From the NCBI GenBank assembly GCA_025201845.1, contig MU603939.1, positions 81,996 to 145,995 on the forward strand: a stretch of 64,000 bases of DNA, read 5' to 3'. Shown here one piece after another: positions 1 through 10,627 of this stretch. The translations under genes were made by a program, and so were the position numbers. Each line of letters begins with the position of its first letter. The stretch's first letter is position 1. Under the pieces are notes generated by a model. That model ran no database searches, was not told where the DNA came from, and saw only the letters and a list, made by a program, of their open reading frames with translations. Origin of the DNA: Martensiomyces pterosporus (lineage: Eukaryota; Kickxellomycota; Kickxellomycetes; Kickxellales; Kickxellaceae).

Positions 1-246
1 TAAAGGAGAGAAAGAAGGGAGTGTCGGTTCAGGCGCCGGGATGGCCGCTGTATCTCCTCTTTCTGGGTTTGGGGTTCTGGCTCCACCAGCAACACGTCAC
101 CGCTTTCTCCCGAAAGCTCCCTCCCTCCCCCTGACGCGTTTTCATTTACCTGGACCACAAACCAGCGGGGTATTGTGAGAACAGCAAGTGCACCATTTAA
201 AGAACAAAAGAAAACCAGAGATGACACGACAGTTTATGTGCAGAAA
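1..246. other. Left-edge flank without a recognisable gene
   Basis: This stretch lies downstream of the minus-strand ABCD-like gene. I recognise no domain. On the minus strand a short open stretch (roughly 1-130) runs off the window edge, so a neighbouring exon outside the window cannot be excluded. No Walker A or ABC signature peptide is visible in it. Confidence 0.4.
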
Positions 247-2886
247 CTAAGAGGTGGTATACGACGTACGGTCGTCATCCGCCACCGACGACTCCGCCAC
301 CTCATTGCGGTACCTCGAGTGGACATCCAGCGACCTCAGCAGCCTGTCGACCTTAACAGTGGACCACACGAACTTGGGCAGGTCATTGACCATCAGAAGC
401 AGCCGCGTCGTGGCCTGCGACAGGTTGATCAGATACGACGAATTGCGGGAGTAGCTCATCATGACCGCCGCCGGGTCATGCAAGATCTCCGACGCCAAAC
501 GACGACCCGGCGAGCACAGCGGCCTGGAGAGCAGATAGTAGGCCGTCAATGTTGCGCCGTATTTGGCCAGGATAGTCTCGCCGACGCCGCCAAAGAACCT
601 GCGGATGTTGGTGCTGACCACATTCGATGCCACGCCGTCCAGGGACCCGTCAAGCGCCTCCTTTGCGCGCTGCCTGAATGCCGCCTGCACGCGCGGCACA
701 AATGCCTGTGCGGGCTGCTGGCTGTGGTGGCCATTGGCCATCCGTACGTCCGTGGCGTGCGGGGTGGTGAGCGGCGACGGGTCTGGCGACAGGATAGTCG
801 ATGCCTTATCGGCCTGTGCCTGCGCCCTGTGCTGCTGCTGCTGCTGCTGGTGCACAAGTGGGGTGCTCGAGGCAGCGGCCCTCTGGATGATAGACGAGAT
901 GCGTGCATACACGCCGCGGTACTTCTCCTCGAGCTGCGCCAGGCGGCTAGCGTTCTTGCCCACTGGCGGCGACGAGAGCCGGATGATGACATTTGCCAGC
1001 ACCACGTAGAGCACCATTGTCAGGGACCCGCTGCGGCTGATGAACCTGCTAAGGAGGCGCGAGAAGACGAACCAGTCAAACGTGGGCTTGACGACGTCTG
1101 CAATGAGACGCGGGAACATGTCCGCGAACCTGTGAATCTGCACGGTCAGCAGCCAGTCCGGGCGCTCATACGCCGGCGTCGACCCATCGGGTCCCTGGCG
1201 ATGGAGCTGGTTCCACGTAATGTTGGTGATTCCATCGACATACCGCTCATGCGCATACCGCCCGAGCCGCACACGCAGGGCAATTGTGAGCGAGCTGATG
1301 ACCCACTTGATGGTCTGGTTGACAGCCGCCATGGGGACAATCATCGCCAGGTACTCGGGCAGCAGACGGCGCAAGAGCGTCATCCTGTCATACGTAACAA
1401 CGGCGCGCACCACTCGGGCATTGAAGTTGGCGAACCACACATCCAGGCCAGTGCGCACACCCAGAACGGCCACCAAGGCCACTGTGAGGCGTGCTTCAGT
1501 GCATGTGGCGCTGGGGAACCCAATGCCCAGAAGCCGCGAAACCGACTTGATGAACTGGGCAATGGTGACGATGCGCGGTGCACGGCGGCCTTGCAGCAGC
1601 TTGCCATCGATGGTGTCCTGCTGCAACTGCTGCTCGCGCAGCATCTGCTGCTGCAGCTGGGTGTAGTTCTTGGTACCCTGCTGCACGGAGACCACGTTGA
1701 CGACCTGGTTAGCCGGGGCCGCCTGCTTTTGCTGCTGCTGCTGCATCTGTAGCAGCTGCTGGTACTGCCGCTGCTGCTGGAGCGTCAGCGAGTTGCTCGA
1801 GCTATCGATGCCATTGGCGCGGGCAGCATTGTAAGCTTGGCTAGCGCCAGCTCCAGAAGCCAAGGCACTGCCCTGGTAGGGATTGGGGGCCTGCGGATTA
1901 GCATGTGCACGCGCATGCGGCATGGATGCGCTTGCCTGCGTGGCATCGTGATGATGCGGCTGCTGCAGCTGCCCGTATTGGCCAGGTAAACTGCTCTGCG
2001 GATACGCCTGATGCAGACCATTACCGCCGCTGGCAGCTGCAGTGGCAGTCGCGGCAGATGTATTAGCGGCAATAGCGGTTTCATCAATAGGCAGGGCGAC
2101 AGCAGCAGCAGCAGCAGCAGCGGCCTCGTCAAAGGCTGGGAACCGCTGCTGAGCAAACTGCGGACCCGCAAAGTCCTCATTGGCGGCCGTGACGGTGTTA
2201 GGGTCATCCCACAGCCGGCCCTTATCGCGGCGGGCACGAGTGAGCCTGCCTGTAGATGTGCCCCACGGCGTATGCGATTCAAACCGGTGCGACGGCGCCA
2301 AAGCATTGGTGGCCCTGGTAGCGTTGAGGGCGTCGACGGGGTTGGGGCTGGTGGTGCCCGAGCTGAAGTGGGTGTCAAACACAGCGACCGAGGGGTCCTC
2401 GCTGGACTGGAGCCACGAGCGGCGGTTCTTCTTGTATGTGTTGGCGAGGGGGGCTTCGGGCTGGCTCTGCAGGCTCTTCTCCTGATCAGCTAAGCGGGCA
2501 TTTGTTTCTGGGCGGCCAGTGTTGGCGGCTGTGTCTGCATGCGAGCTAGGCGGCTGGCTCTCGTCATCATACTCCGCATCCTCCTCATCCACAGCATCCG
2601 AGGTTTGCCGCTCCTGCTCGTCATCGTCGTTTTCGCTGCCGCTGCCACGGCTGTAGTTGCTATCGGAAAACACCGAGTCTTCGGTATACTCATCCGAGTA
2701 GCCATCCTCGGTATAGTTGTCTGTTGTGTACTCGTCCGTGGGCTGCTCCTCCTTATCGGAGCCGTCCGACTCTACGGCGGCTTTTTCGTCGGCTGGTGGC
2801 CGGGTATCGGGGATGGCCTTTCCACTCTGCTGGTCCACATCTGTGTCCTTTTTATGCGGGGCCTCTGTGCTACTATTTGTGGCAGC

Positions 2887-2918
<32 letters not shown>

Positions 2919-2997
2919 CCGGCAGCGGCGGCTTCTGGTCGTCTGCGACCTTCTTCGATGCCTGGTCTGCGCCCGGCTTCGCTGCTTCAGGAGCCAT
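247..2997 (-). CDS. ABCD-family (peroxisomal ABC transporter) membrane domain protein lacking an ATPase domain
   Basis: A 916-residue protein starting at ATG 2997. Residues 1 to about 470 are low-complexity: acidic, Ser-, Ala- and Gln-rich, with poly-Ala and poly-Gln runs. From about residue 473 the sequence follows the transmembrane domain of ABCD half-transporters (ALDP/Pxa): the FANFNARVVRAVV, VNQTIKWVISSL and VVKPTFDWFVF segments match the first helices and the loop before helix 3. The final SQATTRLLLMVNDLPKF segment matches the last membrane helix and linker. The protein then stops, just where the nucleotide-binding domain should begin, with no Walker A, signature or Walker B. Known family members import very-long-chain acyl-CoA into peroxisomes. 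Without an ATPase domain this protein would need a partner or have another role. An intron leading to an ATPase exon left of the window is possible (GTACGT occurs near 268), but no matching acceptor was found. Confidence 0.75.
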
Positions 2998-4801
2998 TGT
3001 TTTTCTTCGTTGGCTAAAGGTATATGTGGGCTGAGAAGGGGAGGAGAGCTATGTATGTGCGTGTATGAGGGAAGGAAAGTGAAAAGGAGAAAGGGAGGTG
3101 GAATTGTCGAATTTGGTGTGCGAGAAAGGTGCTGCGCGACTGGCAGTACTCTTGTTTTCCAGTCAAAAGGGCAGCTGAGCGTCGACCGAGTATTAAAGAT
3201 AATTGGTACAAAATGAAGCGGTGTGAGGATGCTTATTCTGCGCACGCTCCTGTGTTTCTCTCAGAGAGGCGGGGCTATAGGCAATAATTGGAGTATGAGT
3301 ACAACGGCGTGCTCGTGTGCGAGCAAAAGACAAGAAAGAGCTGGCAGTTTGCTTGTTGCGGGGAGAGTAGTAGAGGCGCCAAAACCAAATATAGGAATAG
3401 AGCTATGGAGATGTGAGCCAGAGCGAAGAGAGGAGTGTCCAGCCTCCTTCCCTTCCTCTGGGAGCAGCAGCTGGGAGCAGCAGCTCACCAATTTTCGTTA
3501 TTTCATCAATTGCAGCTGAAAAAGAGGCATGTGAAACTGCTGCCTGCCATTTTGCGCTTGTGTGCCCCAGCCAATCACCATCTGCGGATAGCCCTTGGGC
3601 TTTGCCTGAACAGCCGTGCTGTCTGTGGAAGCAGCGCATGCGAGGCAGGCGAGTGTGAGAGGGAACAAGATCTGCAGCAGCCCAAGGCTAGCTCTCCCGC
3701 CCTCCACGTGGGCGTGCAGAGCAGCCAGCGCATGGGCCGAGCAGATCCTGCCTGCCTGTCCTCAGCGACAAGGACTCGCTTTGTGCAGCACCAGGCTCGT
3801 GGTCCGTCCAGCCAGCCACGCCAGCCCTGCTGCCCGATGCGCATTCGCACGCACGTAGCAACTTGGCTGATCTGGATTTGGCGCTTAGTACCACAGCGGC
3901 ACACAGCAGTCACCATTTCCATGTGTATGCTGGTGTCTACATGCTGCTCAGCAAAGCGACTGTCCCCGGATCTGGCGCCTGTCCGTTCGCTCGGCCTAGC
4001 TGAGCTGGCTGCCCGAGAGCGGAGCACCCAAAAAAAAAAAAAAAAACTGCATATGTGCCTCGATGCGATACATCTGACTTGCCAGCGTGTGGTTAGACAT
4101 ACAAGCAACTAGCACTTTGCTCCTCTTGCCTGCCTACCGGAAGCATCTGCACACAGCAAGGAAACAAGAGCGGGGTACGATGGATCAAACGCTGCTGTGT
4201 GCTCGTGTTTTATCTTGCTCAATTCTCTACACCAGAACGTCTTGGGCACTAGTTTCCGTACAGCGAGGGAATTCCCGGCCAAAAAACACTGCGTCCCTTG
4301 CCCCGTGACTTTTTATCAAACCATGCAGTATTTTTCTCTGTCTCATCTGTGTATGTGCTTTCTGCTAGTAAACAGCAAGTGGAGCGAGGGTGGGCGATAG
4401 AAGGCCCGCAATGGAAGCAGTACGATATCTATAAGAGCCTCTTTGGTCGTCTCTCTTTGCTCTCGTTGCCTCTGCTTTACTTGAGTCTATTGCTTCTCCT
4501 TGCACATAAAATACACTGCACCAACAACACAAACCACATAGCACAGCGCAACTCTATTTCCTGCTGCATGAAAAAAATACACGCAGATCCCCCCTCTCCC
4601 TCTGCCAGACATTTACTGCCCTGCTGCGCTGGGACGCAAGCGTAGAATCTCCTATCAGGGTCTAAAATAGAGGACTGTAGAGGCAGAGTAAATTTTGGAC
4701 TCGCTGGATGCCTCAACCCCTTCCCTGCTATTCTCGCCCTATCCAGCATTTCTCCTCCACTCTCTGTGGGCTCTACACATCCTCTTAATCTTTGAGTTCA
4801 G
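2998..4801. other. Divergent intergenic region between the ABCD-like gene and the GATA factor
   Basis: About 1.8 kb separates the two divergent start codons and must hold both promoters. It contains an A-tract at about 4029-4046, a TATA-like CTATAAGAG near 4430 in the plus orientation, and CT-rich stretches before 4801. No coding similarity was recognised on either strand. Confidence 0.5.
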
Positions 4802-6097
4802 ATGAATCCGCAAGAGATATCTCCAGAGCATGTATTGAACGACCTCGACAGCAGCGACACTGACTTGCTCCATCTCCTCACCCTGCTCAACCAGCCCAAC
4901 CCACAGAACGCACCTGTATCTGCCCTTTGCACCACTCCACCAGTGAACATGTCGACGCCCACCGAATCGCCCTGCACTCCATATAGCTCAGTTGGGCAGC
5001 CGGACTCCAACACACCCACCATGTCCGCCTCGCCCTCAGTGATCTCCTTGAACGACACGTCGTTCCACGCAATCATCATGCCAAGCGATCTCAGTGCCTC
5101 GAGCAGCCTGGCACCGCACATTTCGCAGGCCGCTTTCGACGACTCCTCAGATCAATATTGTCTCCAGCCCGCTATCGAGGACCTACATGTATTCCGCCCG
5201 CCCTCAGCTGTGCCCGCAGCAGCAGCCGCTGTTCTTGCCGCTCTGAATGGTGCAGCCAGCGGCGATTCCACATCACCCACACCTGTGGCATCAACATTCA
5301 TCTACGACCCCACACTCCCACCCCTAGCCAGCCCAGCTCCACTGCAAGTAACCGCCATGTCCGAGAACCCCACGCTGCAGCCTCAACTGTGCGGCGGACT
5401 GATCCCCGCCACGGTGGTGTCCCGTACCCCGCGTCGCAGCTCGTTTCCATCATCGCTCAGGCGCACGCACCCGTACATGCAGTCGCCCTCCAGCCAGGAC
5501 ATGCCACGCCGTAGCGGCTCCGTCTCCATGCTCCCCTCCTACGCTCAGCCAGCGCCCCAGCCAAGCGGGAGCCACACGTTCGTGATACCGGCGATCAACC
5601 AGGACGGCACGTACAAGCGGTGCACCAACTGCTTCGCCGCCGAGACGCCTAGCTGGCGGCGTCACCCGGACACACAGGCGCTCCTGTGCAATGCGTGTGG
5701 GCTGTACTTGAGACTGCACCGCAGGCCGCGGCCGATTACTGTGAACGACGCAGGGCATATCCAGGTCATCAGGAAGAACGCTGCGGTGCAGCGGGAGCCG
5801 ATTAACGTGCACGCTGAGAGCAGAGAGCACGTGGGCTGTGCATTTGGCGCCAGCACTTTGGCGCTGCTGTACCATCCGCCGCCCAGCACTGCTTCTTCGC
5901 AAAACACTGTGCAGGCAACCCCCGGGCAGATAGATGCCATGTCTACTGAGACACCGGTGCTCCAGCAACAGCAGCAGCAGCAGCAGCAGGGCGGAGCAGT
6001 GGAGGTTGACAACCTCTTCAGTTTCAGGTTCCTCGAGGGGCTGCCTGGGGCTGATGGCGGATGGTCGGTGGACGCTCCCGCAACAGAGCCGATGTAG
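4802..6097 (+). CDS. GATA-type zinc-finger transcription factor
   Basis: A 431-residue nuclear DNA-binding regulator. One zinc finger starts at Cys274: CTNC, an 18-residue loop containing TPSWRRHPD, then [13 protein letters not shown] and a basic tail. The Cys-X2-Cys-X18-Cys-X2-Cys spacing is that of the fungal type IVb class, while the flanking [11 protein letters not shown] resembles AreA/SRE-type fingers, so the regulatory class is uncertain. The N-terminal 270 residues are Ser/Pro/Thr-rich and probably disordered; a poly-Gln run (about nine) lies near the C-terminus. Members of this family bind HGATAR sites and control nitrogen, iron or light responses. The reading frame is intact with no intron seen. 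It converges on the transaminase gene, 153 bp away. Confidence 0.93.
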   Translation: MNPQEISPEHVLNDLDSSDTDLLHLLTLLNQPNPQNAPVSALCTTPPVNMSTPTESPCTPYSSVGQPDSNTPTMSASPSVISLNDTSFHAIIMPSDLSASSSLAPHISQAAFDDSSDQYCLQPAIEDLHVFRPPSAVPAAAAAVLAALNGAASGDSTSPTPVASTFIYDPTLPPLASPAPLQVTAMSENPTLQPQLCGGLIPATVVSRTPRRSSFPSSLRRTHPYMQSPSSQDMPRRSGSVSMLPSYAQPAPQPSGSHTFVIPAINQDGTYKRCTNCFAAETPSWRRHPDTQALLCNACGLYLRLHRRPRPITVNDAGHIQVIRKNAAVQREPINVHAESREHVGCAFGASTLALLYHPPPSTASSQNTVQATPGQIDAMSTETPVLQQQQQQQQQGGAVEVDNLFSFRFLEGLPGADGGWSVDAPATEPM

Positions 6098-6250
6098 GCG
6101 AGACGGCCATGGCTCAAGAGTAATATTTGCCTCTTTCATCAGTGGCCTGTAGTATTTATTCAGTTTCTGTACTCCATTAAAAAAGTAGTCATTTCTCCTG
6201 TTTCCAACAAGAGCCATGAGCTGCAGTAAGAAAGCACACAATTCAATACC

Positions 6251-7354
6251 CTAAACAGGGACGGTCCACGACGACAAAGTCTTGCCATACTGAATGTCGA
6301 GCAGCTCATCACGCAGCCTCTTCGTCAGCGGGCCAAACACCGCCTTGGGGTCGCTGGGGTCCACTGGGATGTCGTAGACCTTGTCCTCATACAGAACCTC
6401 GGAGACGCTGCACACAACGCAGGCCGTTCCTGCGCCAAATGCCTCCAGCAGCCTGCCTTCCTCCAGCGCCTTTGTAACCTCGGGCATGGTGACCCTCCTC
6501 TCGCTGACCTTGAACTCGCCCCACTGTCTCGCCAGAGCCAGGAGCGAATCCCTCGTGACGCCCGGCAGGATAATGCCGTCAAGCGGTGCAGTGACAAGCT
6601 CCGCCTCGCCCTGCTCGCTCTTCCAGTACACAAAGAAGTTCATGGTGCCCACCTCAGTGACGTAGTGGTCGTCGCCCAAGAGCCACAGTATCTGGTCATA
6701 GCCGTCCTTCACGGCCTCCATGGCGGGGCGCATGGCGGGCGCGTAGTTGCCTCCCAGCTTGTAGTTCCCCACACCGCCGGGCCACGCTCTGGCCTCCTTC
6801 GAGTTCGCCAGCAGCTTCACAGTCTTGGGGAAGTACGGGCCGACGGGCGACAAGTACACATACAGCAGCGCCTCCTTCGAATACAGCAGGTTCAGGTTGG
6901 CCTCTGTGCCGATAAAGTTCGGGCGGATGTAGAGCGAGTACCCGTGCTCGCTGGGAACAAACCTCTCGTCCACCCGCACCAGCTCCTTCACGCACTCCAG
7001 GAACTGGTCGTGGTCAAACTCGGGCAGCATGATTCTCTGCGACGACGTCGCCAGTCTCTGCATGTTCTTCTCGGGCCTGAAAAGGTTGACCGTGCCATTG
7101 GGCGCCCTGAACGCCTTCATGCCCTCAAATGTCTCCACCGAGTAGTTGAGCACGTAGGCAGCGGGATCGATGGACAGCGGCCCGTAGGGCTTGATTTCAG
7201 GCGCCTCCCACCCGTTCTCCTCCGTGTACCTGATGCACAGCATGTGATCTGTGAAGTTCTTCCCGAAGGAAAGCTTCTCCAGAGGCATCAGCTCCTTTGG
7301 GCTGGAGGTGAGGGTCTTGGTGAGCTTCGATGCGTCGATGTTCTGCTTGACCAT
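6251..7354 (-). CDS. BAT2: Branched-chain-amino-acid aminotransferase, probably cytosolic
   Basis: A 367-residue PLP-dependent fold-type IV transaminase that interconverts leucine, isoleucine and valine with their 2-oxo acids. Visible family hallmarks are YSVETFEGMKAFR, LYIRPNFIGTE, the PLP lysine in NYKLGGNYAP (Lys199), EVGTMNFFVYW and the AFGAGTACVVCSV phosphate-binding segment. Length matches yeast Bat1/Bat2 (about 376-393). The N-terminus MVKQNIDASKL has no obvious mitochondrial presequence, and no in-frame ATG occurs in the roughly 200 bases upstream, favouring a cytosolic form. TTTAG or CCTAG just before the start could be the acceptor of a 5'-UTR intron. The putative promoter falls in the duplicated sequence beside the assembly gap, so its true structure is uncertain. 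Confidence 0.95.
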   Translation of the reverse strand: MVKQNIDASKLTKTLTSSPKELMPLEKLSFGKNFTDHMLCIRYTEENGWEAPEIKPYGPLSIDPAAYVLNYSVETFEGMKAFRAPNGTVNLFRPEKNMQRLATSSQRIMLPEFDHDQFLECVKELVRVDERFVPSEHGYSLYIRPNFIGTEANLNLLYSKEALLYVYLSPVGPYFPKTVKLLANSKEARAWPGGVGNYKLGGNYAPAMRPAMEAVKDGYDQILWLLGDDHYVTEVGTMNFFVYWKSEQGEAELVTAPLDGIILPGVTRDSLLALARQWGEFKVSERRVTMPEVTKALEEGRLLEAFGAGTACVVCSVSEVLYEDKVYDIPVDPSDPKAVFGPLTKRLRDELLDIQYGKTLSSWTVPV

Positions 7355-7360
7355 GGCTTC

Positions 7361-7774
7361 TGCGGCTTTGCTAAAGGTGAAATTTCGGCAGTGCTAGGAA
7401 AATTCAAAGAAACAAATGAGTCTCGTGTGAATGTGGGGTAAAGGAAGAGGGAAGAATCAATGCCAAGCCCAAGGGCTAGGTAAAAGGGGCGGCGGGCGTG
7501 GGCTCTTTGCGAAATCACGCCGACGAACAAGCAAACGGCAGAGGCCCCTGGCGGGCGTGTGTGTGTGTGTGTATTTAGGTGCGGAAGTAACATTTGCCAT
7601 TATTACTCATATGACTCAGAAACTATGAATCACAACTGGGCGAATGTGGTTAGCAGCAGGTGGGGAGTGATGACGTCCGTGTGAGCAGCACTGGCACTTT
7701 CTCAGACTGTGGATGGCAATGAGTACTTTTCAGATAAAGCCACAAAAGCCCAAAAGGAAAACTCTCCCAGAGCT
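7361..7774. repeat. Direct repeat copy 1 flanking the assembly gap
   Basis: 414 bases that recur almost identically at 7785-8204. The only difference I see is a GT microsatellite with 8 units here and 11 in the other copy. It begins 7 bases upstream of the transaminase start codon. Confidence 0.93.
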
Positions 7775-7784
7775 NNNNNNNNNN
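7775..7784. other. Scaffold gap (ten N)
   Basis: A run of exactly ten N sits precisely between the two copies of the 414/420-bp direct repeat, as expected when two overlapping contig ends were placed side by side rather than merged. Confidence 0.98.
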
Positions 7785-8204
7785 TGCGGCTTTGCTAAAG
7801 GTGAAATTTCGGCAGTGCTAGGAAAATTCAAAGAAACAAATGAGTCTCGTGTGAATGTGGGGTAAAGGAAGAGGGAAGAATCAATGCCAAGCCCAAGGGC
7901 TAGGTAAAAGGGGCGGCGGGCGTGGGCTCTTTGCGAAATCACGCCGACGAACAAGCAAACGGCAGAGGCCCCTGGCGGGCGTGTGTGTGTGTGTGTGTGT
8001 GTATTTAGGTGCGGAAGTAACATTTGCCATTATTACTCATATGACTCAGAAACTATGAATCACAACTGGGCGAATGTGGTTAGCAGCAGGTGGGGAGTGA
8101 TGACGTCCGTGTGAGCAGCACTGGCACTTTCTCAGACTGTGGATGGCAATGAGTACTTTTCAGATAAAGCCACAAAAGCCCAAAAGGAAAACTCTCCCAG
8201 AGCT
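7785..8204. repeat. Direct repeat copy 2 flanking the assembly gap
   Basis: 420 bases identical to 7361-7774 except for three extra GT units in the microsatellite at about 7980-8001. It is probably the same locus read twice, with the length difference due to heterozygosity or repeat miscalling. Confidence 0.93.
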
Positions 8205-8507
8205 TGTAGAAAGAAGCGCAGTGTCTGAATCTGCGCAGTGCTTTATGTGCATGCAAAGGACCCAAGTCATCACTCCCACACCCTTTTCAGCCATGTGCAA
8301 AAGAAATGGAGAGCTCCACAGCCAGTGCGTCGCCTGTATGTGAGGAGCAAGAGACAGACATATTCGTGCACAAGAGTTTTTGATGCCTACTTATACGCCA
8401 CTCGTAGAGCAGGCTGGCTGCAGACCGTTCCATTTCGCCTCGACTTCTTACTCCATTTCAAACCACTCAGCAGCACAGCTACTCCTAAACTGGAAAAAGA
8501 GAGAGAA

Positions 8508-9371
8508 ATGTCAATAGCAACCGCATCCTCGCCAAGGGCATCCCACATGTCAAACTTTGTGCCCAAGCGCGAGATGCTCTACGACGAAGCAGCAGACTAC
8601 ATAATGCTTCAAAGGCTGGCGTACGAGTACGACAACTACACCGCGCCCCTGATCCCCAAGCTTCACGCTGTATCGCCCCAGGCGACAAAGCTCACGCAGC
8701 TCCAGTGCTTTCCAGTCGTGGGCAACATCATTGTCCTCTACATCTCGCTCAACTTTGCCCTCCAGACACGCCGGTTCGAGGGCTTGGGCGGAGCACCGTT
8801 TCGCCGGATGCTCGCAAGAATCCTTCTAGTCTTTCTCATCGGCTTCGTTCCTTTTGTCAGCGTCTATGCCACGTACAAGCTGCGTCCGCTGTACACGTCG
8901 TGGATGATTTTCAGCGACGAGATTGACGCCAAGGGGATGTACCTCGGGATGTCGGTGGCCGGCAGACGCGCAGAGTTTCCAGTCCCCCATACGCCCAACC
9001 AGCTGCCATCTTCAGTGCCTCAGATTCCCAGGGAAGCTGGCGATGAGGAGAAGTGCACGCAGACACGAATGCCGATGCCCGAGCCACACCACTACCCGCC
9101 GCAGCTGTCGCCGCTCCAAATGCAAGAGTCGCTTAACCTGGGACCACCAGACAGCGCCGATAAAGAGAAGGCCGGGTACTGCTCGTACACCCCCGAGCAC
9201 CGATCCACCACTGCATCCACGCTGACCAGCACGCAGGCGAGCAGCAGGGCCGAATCGCCAGATGGCGGAAATGTGGCGGTGTTTGCGCAACACCATGGGG
9301 GTGGCTTCCTCGACTTGAGTTCTCCAACAGAAGAGAGGTTTGCAAAGCCTCTCAAATGGCTAAGGAAGTAA
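8508..9371 (+). CDS. DUF4112-like two-helix membrane protein, first of a tandem trio
   Basis: 287 residues from ATG 8508; the frame is open further upstream, but this ATG follows a purine-rich leader and matches the start layout of the two neighbours. The core has two hydrophobic segments: LQCFPVVGNIIVLYISLNFA, then a basic loop (QTRRFEG), then ARILLVFLIGFVPFVSVYA. That is the DUF4112 pattern of a Pro-x-x-Gly helix, a short Arg-rich loop and a second helix ending in Gly-x-x-Pro. The last 130 residues are Ser/Thr/Pro-rich and probably cytosolic. DUF4112 proteins are membrane proteins of unknown function. A likely poly(A) signal AATAAA lies about 90 bases after the stop. Confidence 0.75.
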   Translation: MSIATASSPRASHMSNFVPKREMLYDEAADYIMLQRLAYEYDNYTAPLIPKLHAVSPQATKLTQLQCFPVVGNIIVLYISLNFALQTRRFEGLGGAPFRRMLARILLVFLIGFVPFVSVYATYKLRPLYTSWMIFSDEIDAKGMYLGMSVAGRRAEFPVPHTPNQLPSSVPQIPREAGDEEKCTQTRMPMPEPHHYPPQLSPLQMQESLNLGPPDSADKEKAGYCSYTPEHRSTTASTLTSTQASSRAESPDGGNVAVFAQHHGGGFLDLSSPTEERFAKPLKWLRK

Positions 9372-9772
9372 GACGCTGGGTCCATGCTTTCATTTTTGTA
9401 ATATTTACACACCGCCACATGCATGCATCGCTTCTAGTCTCGATCGGTTTTCAGTTCAAGAATAAACCCGCCATTTTCGCACAATGGGAAAGCTGGAAAG
9501 AAAGAGGCGTGACTTGCGGTTACAGCGCAAAGCAGAGGGGAGAATAGACTTGGCAGGACTGGCACAGAGCGCCGAGTGTGGAGGATTGAGGTGTTGTGGT
9601 GAGACTGATTTAGGAGGCAAGGAGGTGTGTTTCAGCTTTCTCCCCCTCCCCACGGTACCTCCTTTTCTTCCTCCAGACCACTCCCTTGCATATTCTCATA
9701 TTATCATATTCTTACTACTTTTGCATCTATTCACTCTCATTTGCATTTTCCATCTCGCATACCACCCTGACG
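9372..9772. other. Spacer between first and second DUF4112-like genes
   Basis: 401 bases. It holds the 3' end of the first gene (AATAAA near 9460) and a pyrimidine-rich leader before the second start codon. Nothing else was recognised. Confidence 0.5.
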
Positions 9773-10627
9773 ATGTCCAGCCACACCCCCAACTCATACA
9801 CGTACAGGCATCTCGCTGCAACCGAGCAACACGCCCTCAGCGACCTTCGGGAGAGGACTCGGCTCCTGGACAGCACGTATGTGGGCAGCCTCCTTTTGAC
9901 GGTGTCGGAGTACTGCCTCTTCCTGCCAATCCTCAACACCGTGGTGATGTACTGGAACACGCAGCATTACAGGCAAATGGCGAGGTTCAGCCGGCTGAGC
10001 GACCAAAGCCGATCGGCCATGCTGCACAACCTGGTTCTAGCGTCAGCAGTAGGGTTCGTCCCTGTGTTCAATGTTATTTGGTCGCGCAAGTTCAAGTGCA
10101 ACACACGCAACCTGGACATCCTCGAAGCCCAGCTGCAGTCTGAGGAAAACAGGTACCTGTACGGCCGCGAGGACACCCCGGATTGCGTGCCGCTGCCTAA
10201 GCACATCGACAGGCTGTTTAGCCGCTGCCCGGTGTACCAGAGAAACCAGGCGGGAGATAGCGAAAGCAAGCTGGATGTCACCACAATCAATGTGGCTGAG
10301 CATGACAACAATGCGAGTGGCAATTCGTCGTCTGTAAACCTGACGCTCACAGACACTCGTGCTGACGAGCATATCCACGATAGCCACACTAAGGAGAGCG
10401 ACAGCAATATGCCAGGCGCTTTGCCTAGTGGGTTGGCCAAGAGCAGTGAGCCAGCCACCAGCATCGCCGTCGACATCGGCGATACAGTTGCCGCTGGCAC
10501 CGCCACAAGTGGGGAGTCTCAGACGCAGCAACCGACGGCTGCCTCAAGCTGGCTATACTTGCCCGTTAACTACATGTACAGTCTGATCTGGGGTTCGCCA
10601 CAGCACGCCCCAAGCAGCACGACGTAG
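9773..10627 (+). CDS. DUF4112-like two-helix membrane protein, second of a tandem trio
   Basis: 284 residues from ATG 9773. Two hydrophobic segments lie in the first third: YCLFLPILNTVVMYWNTQ, a basic/polar loop, then LHNLVLASAVGFVPVFNVIW followed by KFKCNTRNLDILE. This is the best match of the three to the DUF4112 ending, in which a Gly-x-x-Pro helix is followed by a Lys/Arg-Asn-x-Arg-Asn segment and Leu-Glu. The C-terminal 140 residues are acidic and Ser/Thr-rich. Order and spacing parallel the genes on either side, but sequence identity among the three looks low outside the helices, so the duplications are old. Function unknown. Confidence 0.8.
   Translation: MSSHTPNSYTYRHLAATEQHALSDLRERTRLLDSTYVGSLLLTVSEYCLFLPILNTVVMYWNTQHYRQMARFSRLSDQSRSAMLHNLVLASAVGFVPVFNVIWSRKFKCNTRNLDILEAQLQSEENRYLYGREDTPDCVPLPKHIDRLFSRCPVYQRNQAGDSESKLDVTTINVAEHDNNASGNSSSVNLTLTDTRADEHIHDSHTKESDSNMPGALPSGLAKSSEPATSIAVDIGDTVAAGTATSGESQTQQPTAASSWLYLPVNYMYSLIWGSPQHAPSSTT

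Noticed and set aside
1..130. Minus-strand open stretch considered as a missing ATPase exon of the ABCD-like protein
   Set aside because: Its peptide shows no Walker A or ABC features, and the phase of the best donor (near 268) does not fit the candidate acceptors.
175..1752. Long plus-strand open frame opposite the ABCD-like gene
   Set aside because: Arg/Gln/Leu-rich antisense shadow of a GC-rich coding frame; no domain, whereas the minus strand shows clear ABCD homology.
4984..5060. tRNA-like D-arm sequence TAGCTCAGTTGGGCAG
   Set aside because: It lies inside the GATA-factor coding frame, and no GGTTCRA-type B box or acceptor stem follows at the right distance.
7785..8204. Apparent genuine segmental duplication upstream of the transaminase
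   Set aside because: The exact abutment on ten N and identity apart from microsatellite length indicate a scaffolding artefact rather than biology.
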